Notes: generated from the sequence alone by a model not told the origin. 64,000 nt of DNA from Blastococcus capsensis (GCF_030165005.1 NZ_JASNNW010000023.1:42692-106691), one strand, 5' to 3'; numbered from the stretch's first letter, positions 1 to 8,840 are shown. Program-made: numbers and translations.

Positions 1-2
1 AC

Positions 3-326
3 CTGCTGGCGACCGCGCAGTGGGTGATGCTGATCCTGGAGTTCGCCGCCCCGCTCATGCTGCTGGTGCGCAGCGACCGGGCGCGGATCGCCCTGGCGGT
101 GTTCCTGCTCGGCTTCCACGTCATGGTCTACGCCGGCGTGCAGATCATCTTCCTGCCGCACTGCGTGGCCATCCTGTCGATCCTGCCGTGGGAACGGCTG
201 ACCGCACGGCGCCGGGCGCCGACCGAGCCGTCGGTCCCGGAGGTGAGCCCGGCGCGGGCCTGTTGCGCCGACCCGGCCCACGGGCGCCGTCAGAGCCGGC
301 CGAGCAGCTCGTCGGCGGCGCGGTAG
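3..326 (+). CDS. C-terminal part of a polytopic membrane protein (5' end outside window)
   Basis: The reading frame is open from the first bases and stops at TAG 324-326. About the first 70 residues are hydrophobic, with two or three helices around VMLILEFAAPLMLLV and IALAVFLLGFHVMVYAG; the last 40 residues are polar and Arg/Pro-rich, presumably cytoplasmic. The family cannot be named from this piece; an HTTM-like or other small-molecule membrane enzyme is possible. The end overlaps the end of the convergent meaB by 37 bases, which is tight but has no in-frame alternative stop. Confidence 0.6.
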   Translation: MLATAQWVMLILEFAAPLMLLVRSDRARIALAVFLLGFHVMVYAGVQIIFLPHCVAILSILPWERLTARRRAPTEPSVPEVSPARACCADPAHGRRQSRPSSSSAAR

Positions 327-1315
327 GGGTCGGTGCCCCCGCTCACCACCTCGTCGGCAAGCGCGCCGAGCGCCGCGGAACCGCGCACGTCACCCATCCG
401 CCCGCGCAGCGTCGCCAGGGCGATCGCCTCGATCTCCCGGGCCGCCCGCTCGCTGCGCCGGCGGCGTCCCTCCCCGGAGGCCTCCAGCCACTGGCGGTGG
501 TCCTCGATCTCCGCCAGCACCTCCTCGACGCCGTTGTCGGTGTCGCGGGCGGCGACGGTGCGGCAGATCGGGGGCCGCCAGTGACCGGCCTCGGAGTGCC
601 GGCCACCGAGGGAGAGCATGTAGCGCAGGTCGCGCACGGTCTGGTCGGCGCCGTCCCGATCGGCCTTGTTGACGACGAAGACGTCGGCGACCTCGAGGAT
701 GCCGGCCTTCGCCGCCTGGATGCCGTCGCCCATGCCGGGGGCCACCAGCACCAGCGTGGTGTCGGCCAGCGACGCGATCTCCAGTTCCGACTGGCCCACC
801 CCGACGGTCTCGATGAGCACGACGTCGCAGCCGGCGGCGTCCAGCACCCGCAGGGCCTGCGGGGTCGCCCACGAGAGGCCCCCGAGGTGGCCGCGCGAGG
901 CCATGGAGCGGATGAAGACCCCGCCGTCGCCGGCATGGTCCTGCATGCGCACGCGGTCACCGAGCAGCGCGCCACCGGAGAAGGGCGACGACGGGTCGAC
1001 GGCGAGCACGCCGACGCGCTTGCCGGCCTGACGGAGGGCACGCACCAGCGCCGTGGTCGACGTCGACTTGCCGACCCCCGGTGAGCCGGTCAGCCCGATC
1101 ACCTGGGCGGAGCCCGTGTACGGGGCCAGGGCCGCCGCCACCTCGCGCAGGGCCGGGCTGGCGTCCTCCACCAGGGAGATCAGCCGCGCCACGGACCGGG
1201 CGTCGCCCTTCCGGGCTCCCGCGACCAGCGCGGGGACGTCGACGGCACGGCGACTCCGCCGCCCCTTCGGCGCGGCGGCAGCCTCCGTCTGGACCGCGAG
1301 ACCGTCCGAGGTCAC
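290..1315 (-). CDS. meaB: Methylmalonyl-CoA mutase-associated GTPase MeaB (G3E/ArgK family)
   Basis: This P-loop GTPase escorts adenosylcobalamin-dependent acyl-CoA mutases, protecting and reloading the cofactor. The Walker A motif GSPGVGKS is at residues 77-84, a DPSSPFSGGALLGDR switch-like block follows, the ETVGVGQSE block lies in the middle, and the base-specificity motif NKAD is near residue 217. The 341-residue length is normal for the family, with an Arg-rich dimerisation tail. The start is GTG at 1313-1315. It lies about 100 bases downstream of the thiolase gene on the same strand. The likely client here is the ethylmalonyl-CoA mutase encoded at 26.5 kb, since no classical two-subunit methylmalonyl-CoA mutase is in the window; that client assignment is an inference. 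Confidence 0.95.
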   Translation of the reverse strand: MTSDGLAVQTEAAAAPKGRRSRRAVDVPALVAGARKGDARSVARLISLVEDASPALREVAAALAPYTGSAQVIGLTGSPGVGKSTSTTALVRALRQAGKRVGVLAVDPSSPFSGGALLGDRVRMQDHAGDGGVFIRSMASRGHLGGLSWATPQALRVLDAAGCDVVLIETVGVGQSELEIASLADTTLVLVAPGMGDGIQAAKAGILEVADVFVVNKADRDGADQTVRDLRYMLSLGGRHSEAGHWRPPICRTVAARDTDNGVEEVLAEIEDHRQWLEASGEGRRRRSERAAREIEAIALATLRGRMGDVRGSAALGALADEVVSGGTDPYRAADELLGRL

Positions 1316-1412
1316 GCCACCTCCTCGCTGTCCCCCGCAAGCGGGAGGTGTCCCCAGTGCGTCAGCCGCGTGCCCTGGACTGCTCCGCCCTCTGGTGGAC
1401 TCGCGAGCTCGT

Positions 1413-2603
1413 TCACCCCTTGGCGGGCACGTGCAGGATCAGCGCGTCGCCCTGGCCGCCGCCGCCGCACAGCGCCGCGGCGCCGACACCGCCACCGCGG
1501 CGGCGCAGCTCCAGCGCGAGGTCGAGGACGATGCGCGCGCCGCTCATGCCGACCGGGTGGCCCAGGGCGATGGCGCCACCGTTGGGGTTGACCTTCTCCG
1601 GGTCGATCCCGAGCTCGCGGGTGGAGACGATGCCGACGGCGGCGAACGCCTCGTTGAGCTCCACCAGGTCCAGGCTCGTGGGCGCGATGCCCTCGCGCTC
1701 GCAGGCCTTCTGGATGGCCCGCGACGGCTGGCTCTGCAGCGTCGCGTCCGGCCCGGCCACGACGCCGTGCGCGCCGATCTCGGCGATCACGGTGCAGCCC
1801 AGCTCGGCGGCCTTCTCGGCGCTCATGACCACGACCGCGCAGGCGCCGTCGGAGATCTGCGAGGCGGTGCCCGCGGTGATCGTGCCGTCCTTGGCGAACG
1901 CCGGCTTGAGCTTGGAGAGGCTCTCGGCCGTGGTGTCCGGACGGATGCCCTCGTCCTCGCGGAACTCGATCGGGTCGCCCTTGCGCTGCGGGATGAGGAC
2001 CGGGGTGATCTCCTCGTCGAAGATGCCGTCCTTGGCGGCGCGCGCGGCCTTCTGGTGGCTGGCGGCGGCGAACTCGTCCTGCTCCTCGCGGGTCAGGTCG
2101 TACCGGCTGTTGGCCTGCTCGGTGAGCACGCCCATCGCCACCTGGTCGAAGGTGTCGGAGAGGCCGTCGTGCGCCATCGAGTCGACGAGCTTGGTGTCGC
2201 CGTACTTGGTGCCGGTCCGCGAGTTGGCGAGGATGTGCGGGGCCTGGGTCATCGATTCCATGCCACCGGCGACGACGACGTCGAACTCGCCGGCGCGGAT
2301 GAGCTGGTCGGCCAGGGCGATCGCGTCGAGACCCGAGAGACACACCTTGTTGAGCGTGAACGACGGCACGGACATCGGGATGCCACCGGCGACCGCCGCC
2401 GGGCGGGCGGGGTTCTGGCCGGCACCGGCCTGGATGACCTGACCCATGATCACGTAGTCCACCTGGTCGCCGGAGATCCCGGCGCGCTCCAGCGCGGCCT
2501 TGATCGCGACACCGCCGAGGTCGGCCGCGGAGAAGTCCTTGAGCGAGCCCAGCAGCCGGCCCATCGGGGTACGGGCGCCGCTGACGATGACCGAGCGGGA
2601 CAT
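1413..2603 (-). CDS. Acetyl-CoA C-acetyltransferase (thiolase)
   Basis: Condenses two acetyl-CoA to acetoacetyl-CoA, or the reverse. The ATG at 2601-2603 is chosen because TGGAGG lies seven bases upstream and the protein then opens with the family-typical [14 protein letters not shown]; an upstream in-frame ATG would add 49 low-quality residues. The acylated cysteine is C88 in [11 protein letters not shown], the His motif is ELNEAFAA, and the C-terminal motifs are [10 protein letters not shown] and CGGGGQGDA. Length is 396 residues, as usual. It is divergent from mce and upstream of meaB. In M. tuberculosis the matching position holds fadA4. It probably feeds the ethylmalonyl-CoA pathway and possibly polyhydroxybutyrate synthesis; a purely degradative role cannot be excluded. 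Confidence 0.93.
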   Translation of the reverse strand: MSRSVIVSGARTPMGRLLGSLKDFSAADLGGVAIKAALERAGISGDQVDYVIMGQVIQAGAGQNPARPAAVAGGIPMSVPSFTLNKVCLSGLDAIALADQLIRAGEFDVVVAGGMESMTQAPHILANSRTGTKYGDTKLVDSMAHDGLSDTFDQVAMGVLTEQANSRYDLTREEQDEFAAASHQKAARAAKDGIFDEEITPVLIPQRKGDPIEFREDEGIRPDTTAESLSKLKPAFAKDGTITAGTASQISDGACAVVVMSAEKAAELGCTVIAEIGAHGVVAGPDATLQSQPSRAIQKACEREGIAPTSLDLVELNEAFAAVGIVSTRELGIDPEKVNPNGGAIALGHPVGMSGARIVLDLALELRRRGGGVGAAALCGGGGQGDALILHVPAKG

Positions 2604-2779
2604 GCTGCCTCCAGGGGCGGGCCGCCGCCGTTGGCGACCACGTTGTCGGGACGCATCGCGACGGCGGGAACCGGCGCGGCGTCGGGCCTCCCCGGAAGGA
2701 TAGGACGGCGCTCGGGCCTGCGGCAGGGCCACTTCTGTGGCCGGCGTCACGCCGGACGGGTGATGCCCACCACACCGAG

Positions 2780-2809
2780 CTGTCGTCCGGGACGTCCTGG
2801 CGTCAGGAT
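2780..2809 (+). promoter_or_regulatory. Candidate leaderless promoter for mce
   Basis: CTGTCG (2780-2785), an 18-base spacer and CAGGAT (2804-2809) precede the GTG at 2816 by exactly six bases, with no Shine-Dalgarno sequence. This spacing would put the transcription start at or next to the start codon. Prediction only. Confidence 0.35.
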
Positions 2810-2815
2810 GCCCGG

Positions 2816-3289
2816 GTGACCACCAACGACGCCGATCACAGCAGCGCCGCCGGCCTGCCCGCGGAGCTGTTCACCACCATCGACCACGTGGGCATCGCCG
2901 TGCCGGACCTGGACGAGGCGATCACCTTCTACGCCCGGGCCTTCGGGGTGCGCTCCGTGCACGAGGAGACCAACGAGGAGCAGGGCGTCCGCGAGGCCAT
3001 GCTCGCCGTCGGCTCCGGCGACACGCGCATCCAGCTGCTCGCGCCGCTGACCCCGGAGTCGACCATCGCGAAGTTCATCGGCCGCTCCGGCCCGGGCCTG
3101 CAGCAGCTGGCCTTCCGGGTCGACGACGTCGAGGCGGTCAGCGCCACGCTGCGCGAACGCGGCCTGCGTCTGCTCTACGACGTGCCCAAGCGCGGGACGT
3201 CGGACAGCCGGGTGAACTTCATCCACCCGAAGGACGCCGGCGGCGTCCTGGTGGAGCTCGTCGAGCCCGCCGCGAAGCCCGCCCACTGA
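2816..3289 (+). CDS. mce: Methylmalonyl/ethylmalonyl-CoA epimerase
   Basis: A VOC-fold metalloenzyme that interconverts the 2R and 2S forms of methylmalonyl-CoA and ethylmalonyl-CoA, linking ccr to ecm. Metal ligands are visible as His in [11 protein letters not shown] near the N-terminus, His in [10 protein letters not shown], and Glu in GVLVELVEP at the end. Length is 157 residues, normal for the family. The GTG start at 2816 has no SD, and a -10-like hexamer sits six bases upstream, so translation may be leaderless. It lies between the divergent thiolase and the co-directional ccr 120 bases downstream, which fits the ethylmalonyl-CoA pathway. Confidence 0.93.
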   Translation: MTTNDADHSSAAGLPAELFTTIDHVGIAVPDLDEAITFYARAFGVRSVHEETNEEQGVREAMLAVGSGDTRIQLLAPLTPESTIAKFIGRSGPGLQQLAFRVDDVEAVSATLRERGLRLLYDVPKRGTSDSRVNFIHPKDAGGVLVELVEPAAKPAH

Positions 3290-3409
3290 CCGACCACACG
3301 GGCACGGCTACCGACCGGTAACCTCGCTCTCCGCTTCCCCCCGCACCACCCCACCGCAACCGCCCTCCGAGCCCGGCCGACGACGGCCGCCGATGACCCG
3401 GGAGTACGC

Positions 3410-4741
3410 GTGAACGAGATCAGGGACGCCATCCTCGGCGACCAGCTGGATGCGTTGGCAGGCCTGGCCGTGCCGGAGTCCTACCGCGCCGTGCTGGTCC
3501 GCAAGGACGAGCAGAACATGTTCGAGGGGATGTCCACCAAGGACAAGGACCCCCGCAAGTCGCTGCACGTCGAGGAGGTGGCGACCCCCGAGCTGGGCCC
3601 GGGCGAGGCGATCGTCGCCGTCATGGCGTCCTCGGTGAACTACAACACCGTCTGGACCTCCATCTTCGAGCCGGTCTCGACCTTCGGCTTCCTGGAGCGC
3701 TACGGCCGGGTCTCCGAGCTGACCAAGCGGCACGACCTGCCCTACCACGTGGTGGGGTCCGACCTGGCCGGCGTCGTGCTGCGGGTCGGGCCCGGCGTGA
3801 ACAAGTGGAAGCCCGGCGACGAGGTCGTCGCGCACTGCCTGTCCGTGGAGCTCGAGGACCCGGCCGGCCACGACGACACGATGATGGACCCGGAGCAGCG
3901 GATCTGGGGCTTCGAGACGAACTTCGGCGGCCTCGCCGAGCTGGCCCTCGTCAAGAGCAACCAGCTCATGCCCAAGCCGGCCCACCTGTCCTGGGAGGAG
4001 GCCGCAGCGCCCGGACTGGTCAACTCCACCGCCTACCGGCAGCTGGTCAGCAAGAACGGTGCGGCCATGAAGCAGGGCGACACCGTGCTCATCTGGGGCG
4101 CCTCTGGCGGGCTGGGGTCCTACGCCACCCAGATGGCGCTCAACGGCGGCGCCATCCCCGTCTGCGTCGTCGGCAGCCCGGAGAAGGCCGAGATCGTCCG
4201 CAAGATGGGCGCCGAGCTGGTCATCGACCGCTCCGCCGAGGGCTATCAGTTCTGGAAGGACGAGAACACCCAGGACCCGAAGGAGTGGCAGCGCCTGGGC
4301 AAGAAGATCCGTGAGCTGACCGGGGGCGAGGACGTCGACATCGTCTTCGAGCACCCCGGCCGGGACACCTTCGGCGCCAGCGTCTACGTCGCCAAGAAGG
4401 GCGGGACGATCGTCACCTGCGCCTCCACCACCGGGTACATGCACCAGTACGACAACCGGTACCTCTGGATGAACCTCAAGCGGATCGTCAGCTCGCACTT
4501 CGCCAACTACAAGGAGGCGTGGGAGGCCAACCGGCTCATCGACAAGGGGCTGATCCACCCGACGCTGTCGAAGGTCTACCCGATGGAGGAGGTCGGCCAG
4601 GCGGCCTGCGACGTCAAGGGCAACCTGCACCAGGGCAAGGTCGGCGTGCTCACCCTCGCTCCCGAGGAGGGGCTGGGCGTCAAGGACGCCGAGAAGCGCG
4701 AGAAGCACCTGGCGGCGATCAACCGCTTCCGCGGGGTCTGA
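3410..4741 (+). CDS. ccr: Crotonyl-CoA carboxylase/reductase
   Basis: Reductively carboxylates crotonyl-CoA with NADPH and CO2 to (2S)-ethylmalonyl-CoA, the defining step of the ethylmalonyl-CoA pathway. It is an MDR-superfamily protein of 443 residues. The nucleotide-binding loop is GASGGLGSYA (about 230-239). N79 (SVNYNTVW), F168 and E169 (GFETNFGG) and H363 (SSHFANY) sit exactly two positions before the four CO2-site residues N81, F170, E171 and H365 described for the Kitasatospora setae enzyme. This supports a true carboxylase rather than a plain crotonyl-CoA reductase. The start is GTG with a GGAG six bases upstream. A terminator-like hairpin follows the stop codon. Confidence 0.96.
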   Translation: MNEIRDAILGDQLDALAGLAVPESYRAVLVRKDEQNMFEGMSTKDKDPRKSLHVEEVATPELGPGEAIVAVMASSVNYNTVWTSIFEPVSTFGFLERYGRVSELTKRHDLPYHVVGSDLAGVVLRVGPGVNKWKPGDEVVAHCLSVELEDPAGHDDTMMDPEQRIWGFETNFGGLAELALVKSNQLMPKPAHLSWEEAAAPGLVNSTAYRQLVSKNGAAMKQGDTVLIWGASGGLGSYATQMALNGGAIPVCVVGSPEKAEIVRKMGAELVIDRSAEGYQFWKDENTQDPKEWQRLGKKIRELTGGEDVDIVFEHPGRDTFGASVYVAKKGGTIVTCASTTGYMHQYDNRYLWMNLKRIVSSHFANYKEAWEANRLIDKGLIHPTLSKVYPMEEVGQAACDVKGNLHQGKVGVLTLAPEEGLGVKDAEKREKHLAAINRFRGV

Positions 4742-4806
4742 GGAAGGACCCTCTTGCCCCCCCACCGCTCGCACGCTCGCGGTGGGCCCCTGCAAGAGGG
4801 CCACGG
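4742..4806 (+). terminator. Terminator-like hairpin after ccr (AAGGACCC repeat family)
   Basis: Nine-base arms CCCTCTTGC (4749-4757) and GCAAGAGGG (4792-4800) enclose a second stem built from CCCACCGC and GCGGTGGG. There is no T-run. It starts four bases after the ccr stop with GAAGGACCC and belongs to the stop-proximal repeat family also seen near 8.8, 14.1, 31.0, 31.9, 32.5 and 47.9 kb. Confidence 0.6.
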
Positions 4807-4932
4807 TGGGGCCGGCCGCACGCCGGCCCCACCGGGCACCGTCCGGCGTGTCGCGCGAGGTGCCCGGGACAGGTGTGATTCGACCACCCAGGGAACGGTG
4901 ACGAGCCCCTCGCCTTCTGCGAGGATGAACCC

Positions 4933-6138
4933 ATGAGCGACTCCCGCGATCTGCCGATGCACGAGGCGCAGCACTCGTTCGACGTCGTCCTGCGGGGATA
5001 CGACCGCAGCCAGGTGGCCGACACCATCGAGCGGCTGGAGGCGGACTTCCGCATCGCGCTGGCCGATCGCGACGCCGCGGTCGCCCGCTCGGCCGACATG
5101 TCCGGCCAGCTGTCGGCGCTGCACGGCGAGATCGAGTCACTGCGGCGCAAGGCCGCCACCGCCGCGGCCCCGACCTTCGAGAACATCAGCGAGCGCATCC
5201 AGCACATGCTGCAGCTCGCCGAGGAGGAGGCGGGCGAGATCCGCCGCGCCGCCGAGATCGACGCCATGGCAGTCCGCGAGCAGACCGCCGCCGAGGAGCG
5301 GGCCCTGCTCGAGCGGCACGCGGCCGGGCAGGCCGAGATCGAGCGGATGATCGCCGAGGCCCGCCAGGGCGCCGAGCAGATCGCGCAGAAGGCCCAGATC
5401 CGCGCCGACGAGCTGGTCGCCAAGGCACAGGAGCGGGTCGCGCGTCTCGACGCCGAGTCGCAGGCTCGCCGGGCGAAGGTCGAGGAGGACTTCGAGATCG
5501 CCCAGCGCGCCCGCCGCGCGGAGGCCGCCCGCGCCGAGGAGGAGCGGGAGCGGGTCTCCACGCAGGCTGCCCGCCAGCGGATCTCGGCCGCCGAACAGCA
5601 CTCGGCCCAGCTCGTCGCCGAGGCAGAGGCCCGCGCCGAGGCGATCCGCGAGGTCCGGGACGAGCTGACCAGCCGGCTGCTCCAGGCCCGCCGGCTGCTG
5701 GACACCCTGCCCGACCTGGGCGACCGTCCCCAGCAGCCCCAGGACGACGCCGGGGCCACCGACCGGCGCACCGAGCCGGCTACCGGGAACGCGGAGCCTG
5801 CGGCGGAGGACGCGCCCGTGGCGCAGACCGCCAGGCCCGCCCCGTCCCACTCACCGGCCCCGGTCGCCGGACCGCAGACCGGGCAGCAGCCCGCGGTCCA
5901 CGTACCCCAGGGCGAGGCCGCGGCAGCGCGGCAGCCGACCCGTTCCGACCCGGTGACCGCCACGTTCGCCACCGGCCAGCGCGCGGGCGAGCCCCCGACC
6001 CGGCAACTGCCGCTGCCGCCGCGCCCCACCTCCGCACCGTCGGAGTCCACCGCGGACTCCATGGCGGGCGCCACGGCCGCTCCGGCCGCGAACCCGGCCA
6101 CCCAGTCCATCGACCAGCCGGTCCGGGCCCAGGGCTGA
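4933..6138 (+). CDS. DivIVA/Scy-like coiled-coil protein
   Basis: A 401-residue cytoplasmic protein with three parts. An N-terminal DivIVA-like segment (about 10-50) contains FDVVLRGYDRSQVADTIERL. A long Ala/Glu/Arg-rich coiled coil follows (about 55-265), with repeated AEARA-type heptads and few helix breakers. The Pro/Ala/Thr-rich tail (about 270-401) looks disordered. Proteins of this shape in actinobacteria are scaffolds for polar growth, division or cytoskeleton, but the partner here is unknown. The ATG at 4933 has GAGG upstream. It is co-directional with the exported proteins that follow, though separated by 104 bases. Confidence 0.75.
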   Translation: MSDSRDLPMHEAQHSFDVVLRGYDRSQVADTIERLEADFRIALADRDAAVARSADMSGQLSALHGEIESLRRKAATAAAPTFENISERIQHMLQLAEEEAGEIRRAAEIDAMAVREQTAAEERALLERHAAGQAEIERMIAEARQGAEQIAQKAQIRADELVAKAQERVARLDAESQARRAKVEEDFEIAQRARRAEAARAEEERERVSTQAARQRISAAEQHSAQLVAEAEARAEAIREVRDELTSRLLQARRLLDTLPDLGDRPQQPQDDAGATDRRTEPATGNAEPAAEDAPVAQTARPAPSHSPAPVAGPQTGQQPAVHVPQGEAAAARQPTRSDPVTATFATGQRAGEPPTRQLPLPPRPTSAPSESTADSMAGATAAPAANPATQSIDQPVRAQG

Positions 6139-6242
6139 CGCCGGTGGCCCACCAGCCGCGGTAGCGAGCCACCGCACCACCGCACGCGCGGGCCAACCGG
6201 CGCGGCGGGCAGAGCCGTCCACGGACGCCGGGAGGAGGTGCG

Positions 6243-7154
6243 GTGCCGACCCGACGTGCACGGCACCGTCCCCGGCACCGCGCCGGGGGGCCGCTCGACG
6301 CGACCCTCGGCGGCCGGCGCGGGCAGCTTCTCCTGCTGGTGGCGCTCGTCGCGGTGCTGACCGCGGCGGCGGTCGCCCTGGTGGCGGGGCCTGACCAGAC
6401 GGACCGGTCCGTCGCCCCGGCGACGAACACCGTCCCCGGAACCGGACCCGGAACCGCCTCCACAACCGCATCCGCATCCGGCACCGCCACGCAGACCACC
6501 GCTCCGGCTGCGGCGGCCCTCCTGGACTGGGCCGACCGCGAACTCCCTCCCGGCACACACCTGCGCGCCGAGGGGAACGTGCGCGACGACCTGCTCGCCG
6601 CCGGAGCGCCCGACGACCTGGTGGCGACCGATCGGCCCACCGGCCCGGACGACCTCGTCCTCACGGTGACCGACGGTGCCGCCGAGCCCGGCGGCCGGGT
6701 GGTCGCCCGCTTCGACGGCCTCGTCCTGGGCGACCCCTCCCCCGGCACCCCCACGGTGGAGCACCTCGAACGGCGCCGGGCGCTGGCCGAGGCGGTGCTG
6801 GCCAACCCCACGACGCGCGCCCCGGAGCAGGCCGCCGCGGTGCTGCGGTCGGCCGACGTGGACATGCGGCTGCTGTCCCTGCTAGCGGTGCTCACCGCCC
6901 GGGAGGGCCTCGGCGTGGCCGCCTTCCCGCGGGCCGAGGGAGCCGAGGGGCCTGCGCGCACCGTGCTGCTCGGCGCCGTGGGGAGCGCGCCGGTCGGCGC
7001 CGGCGACGCGGCCACCGCGGAACTGCTCACCTGGCTGGAGGCCCAACTCCCGCCGTTCGCCCCCGACCGCGTCGAGGTCACGGACGAGGGCGTTCTGCTG
7101 TCGTACCGCTACGCATCGGACCCCGACGCGCTGGTCGCCGAGGCGTCCCCGTGA
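6243..7154 (+). CDS. Membrane-anchored exported protein of unknown function
   Basis: 303 residues. A basic N-terminus is followed by one membrane segment, LLLLVALVAVLTAAAVALV (about 30-48), then a Thr/Ser/Pro-rich linker (about 60-90) and an extracytoplasmic domain. The outer domain contains two similar stretches, DWADRELPPGTHLRAEG and WLEAQLPPFAPDRVEVT, which may be a degenerate internal repeat. I do not recognise the family. The GTG start is supported by GGGAGGAGG five bases upstream. It is followed within 86 bases by a DUF4397 protein and then by a sortase, suggesting a cell-surface gene group. Confidence 0.7.
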   Translation: MPTRRARHRPRHRAGGPLDATLGGRRGQLLLLVALVAVLTAAAVALVAGPDQTDRSVAPATNTVPGTGPGTASTTASASGTATQTTAPAAAALLDWADRELPPGTHLRAEGNVRDDLLAAGAPDDLVATDRPTGPDDLVLTVTDGAAEPGGRVVARFDGLVLGDPSPGTPTVEHLERRRALAEAVLANPTTRAPEQAAAVLRSADVDMRLLSLLAVLTAREGLGVAAFPRAEGAEGPARTVLLGAVGSAPVGAGDAATAELLTWLEAQLPPFAPDRVEVTDEGVLLSYRYASDPDALVAEASP

Positions 7155-7239
7155 CGCTCGGTTGGACAGGAGTCGCGTGGAGTGGGCGAATGGACCCCCA
7201 GGACCGTTTCCGGTCCGTTCCCGACCTCCTGGAGGAACT

Positions 7240-8097
7240 GTGGACCGGTTGACCCGTCTGCTGTCCGTCGCCGCGCTGAGCGCCGGCTTCCTGCTCGTCG
7301 CCCCCGCCGGAGCGGGCGCCGCCGCCGAGGAGGACGGACTGCTGCGCCTGGCCCACCTCTCGCCGGACACCCCGGCGGTCGACGTGTACGTCGACTCGGT
7401 CGCCGACCCGGGCGACGGGACGGCGCTGCTCACCGTGCCCGGCGTCGGTTACGGGACCATCTCCGACTACCAGAGCGTGCCCGCGGGGGTCTACACGGTG
7501 AGCATGCGGCAGGCCGGCGCCGACCCGACCGCTCCGCCGGTGCTGTCGACCACCGTGGAGATCGACCCCGGCGACGCTCGCACCGTCGCCGGGGTCGGCC
7601 GCTTCGCCGACCTCGGCCTGGAGGTGCTCGAGGACGACCTCACGATCGCGCCGTCCGGCCAGGCCCGCGTGCGGGTCATCTCCGCCGCAGCTACGGCACC
7701 GACGCTGGACGCCGCCGTCGGCGGCACGGACCTGGCCACCGATCTGGCCTTCGCCGAGGCCGGCGACTACGCCACCGTGCCCGGCGACGTCGGCTCGTTG
7801 CAGCTCACGGTGGACGGCGAGCCCACCGAGTTGCCGCTGGACCTCGCCCCGGGCTCCGTGTACAGCCTCTTCGTCCTGGACCGACCCGAGGGCGGGCTGA
7901 CCGTGCGCACGGTCCTGGACGCCGCGGGCTCGGGCGTGGTGCCGACCGGCGGCGTGGAGACGGGAGCCGGCGGTACCGCGGCCGGTGAGCTGGACCCGGC
8001 CGTCGTGGGCGGTGCCGTGGGTCTGACGATCCTCACCGGCCTGCTGCTGGCACGGCGGTCGGGCCGCGGTCCGGCCCGGCACGCCGCCCGCTCCTGA
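7240..8097 (+). CDS. DUF4397 surface protein, possible sortase substrate
   Basis: 285 residues from a GTG at 7240, chosen because CTGGAGG lies just upstream and a signal peptide (LLSVAALSAGFLLVAPAG) then begins at once. Two DUF4397-type beta-rich modules follow, opening at LRLAHLSPDTPAVDVYVD and at RVRVISAAATAPTLDAAVGG. The C-terminus has VVPTGGVETG, a glycine-rich stretch, a membrane helix (VVGGAVGLTILTGLLLA) and a basic tail RRSGRGPARH. This layout resembles a cell-wall sorting signal, although a textbook LPxTG is absent. The sortase gene starts 10 bases after its stop, so the two are probably co-transcribed and may be enzyme and substrate (inference). Confidence 0.82.
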   Translation: MDRLTRLLSVAALSAGFLLVAPAGAGAAAEEDGLLRLAHLSPDTPAVDVYVDSVADPGDGTALLTVPGVGYGTISDYQSVPAGVYTVSMRQAGADPTAPPVLSTTVEIDPGDARTVAGVGRFADLGLEVLEDDLTIAPSGQARVRVISAAATAPTLDAAVGGTDLATDLAFAEAGDYATVPGDVGSLQLTVDGEPTELPLDLAPGSVYSLFVLDRPEGGLTVRTVLDAAGSGVVPTGGVETGAGGTAAGELDPAVVGGAVGLTILTGLLLARRSGRGPARHAARS

Positions 8098-8107
8098 GGC
8101 GCGCCCG

Positions 8108-8728
8108 GTGAGCTGCCACCGTCGGCCGCGGCGGCCGGTGCAGCCGCTGCTGCGGCTGCTCGCCGGCACCGCGCTGGTCGCCGGCACGGTCGCGCTGACC
8201 TCTCCCGGCGGGAACGTCCCCGCGGCGGGGGCCACCGCGGCCGCGCCGGCCCCCGTGGTGGCCGGGTCCGGCACCGTCAGCACGGCCGCGCCGCCGGTCC
8301 GGCTGCGGGTTCCGGCGATCGGCGTGGACAGCCCGCTTGTCGAGCTCGGCATCGACGGCGTCGGCGCGCTGGTGCCGCCCGCGGACTTCGCCCGCGCCGG
8401 TTGGTTCGCCGGAGGACCGGCCCCCGGTGACGTCGGGCCGTCCGTGATCGCCGGCCACGTCGACTCCAGGGACGGGCCCGCGGTGTTCTTCCGGCTGGAC
8501 GAACTGGTGGCCGGCGACGAGGTGCTGGTCGACCGCGCCGACGGCACGACGGCCCGTTTCACCGTCACCGGTGCCGACCGCTTCCCGAAGGACCGGTTCC
8601 CGACCCAGGACGTCTACGGCCCGACACCCCGCGCCGAGCTCAAGCTGATCACCTGCGGCGGGGATTTCGACCGCGAGCGGCGCAGCTACCGTGACAACGT
8701 CGTGGTGACCACCCGCCTCGTGAGCTGA
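8108..8728 (+). CDS. Class F sortase
   Basis: A membrane-anchored cysteine transpeptidase of 206 residues. There is an N-terminal signal anchor (LLRLLAGTALVAGTVAL), an Ala/Pro linker and one sortase domain. Catalytic residues are visible: His in VIAGHVDS, Cys in LKLITCGG and Arg in RRSYRDNVVV. The short length and the PVRLRVPAIGVDSPLVELG opening are typical of actinobacterial class F enzymes. The GTG start lies 10 bases after the DUF4397 gene. Its natural substrate is not known; the adjacent DUF4397 protein is the best candidate. Confidence 0.9.
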   Translation: MSCHRRPRRPVQPLLRLLAGTALVAGTVALTSPGGNVPAAGATAAAPAPVVAGSGTVSTAAPPVRLRVPAIGVDSPLVELGIDGVGALVPPADFARAGWFAGGPAPGDVGPSVIAGHVDSRDGPAVFFRLDELVAGDEVLVDRADGTTARFTVTGADRFPKDRFPTQDVYGPTPRAELKLITCGGDFDRERRSYRDNVVVTTRLVS

Positions 8729-8840
8729 TGGAACGGCCACCCTTCAGGGCCCCGACGCGAGCCTGGTGACGTACTGGAACGGCCACCGTTCAGGGTCCCG
8801 CGCCGAGCTTGCGAGGCGTGGGGAGAAGGGTGGTCCTCTT
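8729..8840. repeat. Intergenic repeat with a ~34-bp direct duplication, between convergent genes
   Basis: Two near-identical blocks begin TGGAACGGCCACC at 8729 and 8776 and run through TTCAGGG-CCG-CGCGAGC. The right part (GAGCTTGCGAGGCGTGGGG, then a rise to GGTCCTCTTTCA) is a member of the stop-proximal AAGGACC hairpin family, abutting the stop codon of the minus-strand gene. It may act as a bidirectional terminator. Confidence 0.6.

Noticed and set aside
1053..2819. Very long open frames antisense to thiolase, atp, rho and other genes
   Set aside because: Expected in high-GC DNA; they oppose well-identified genes and lack family features.
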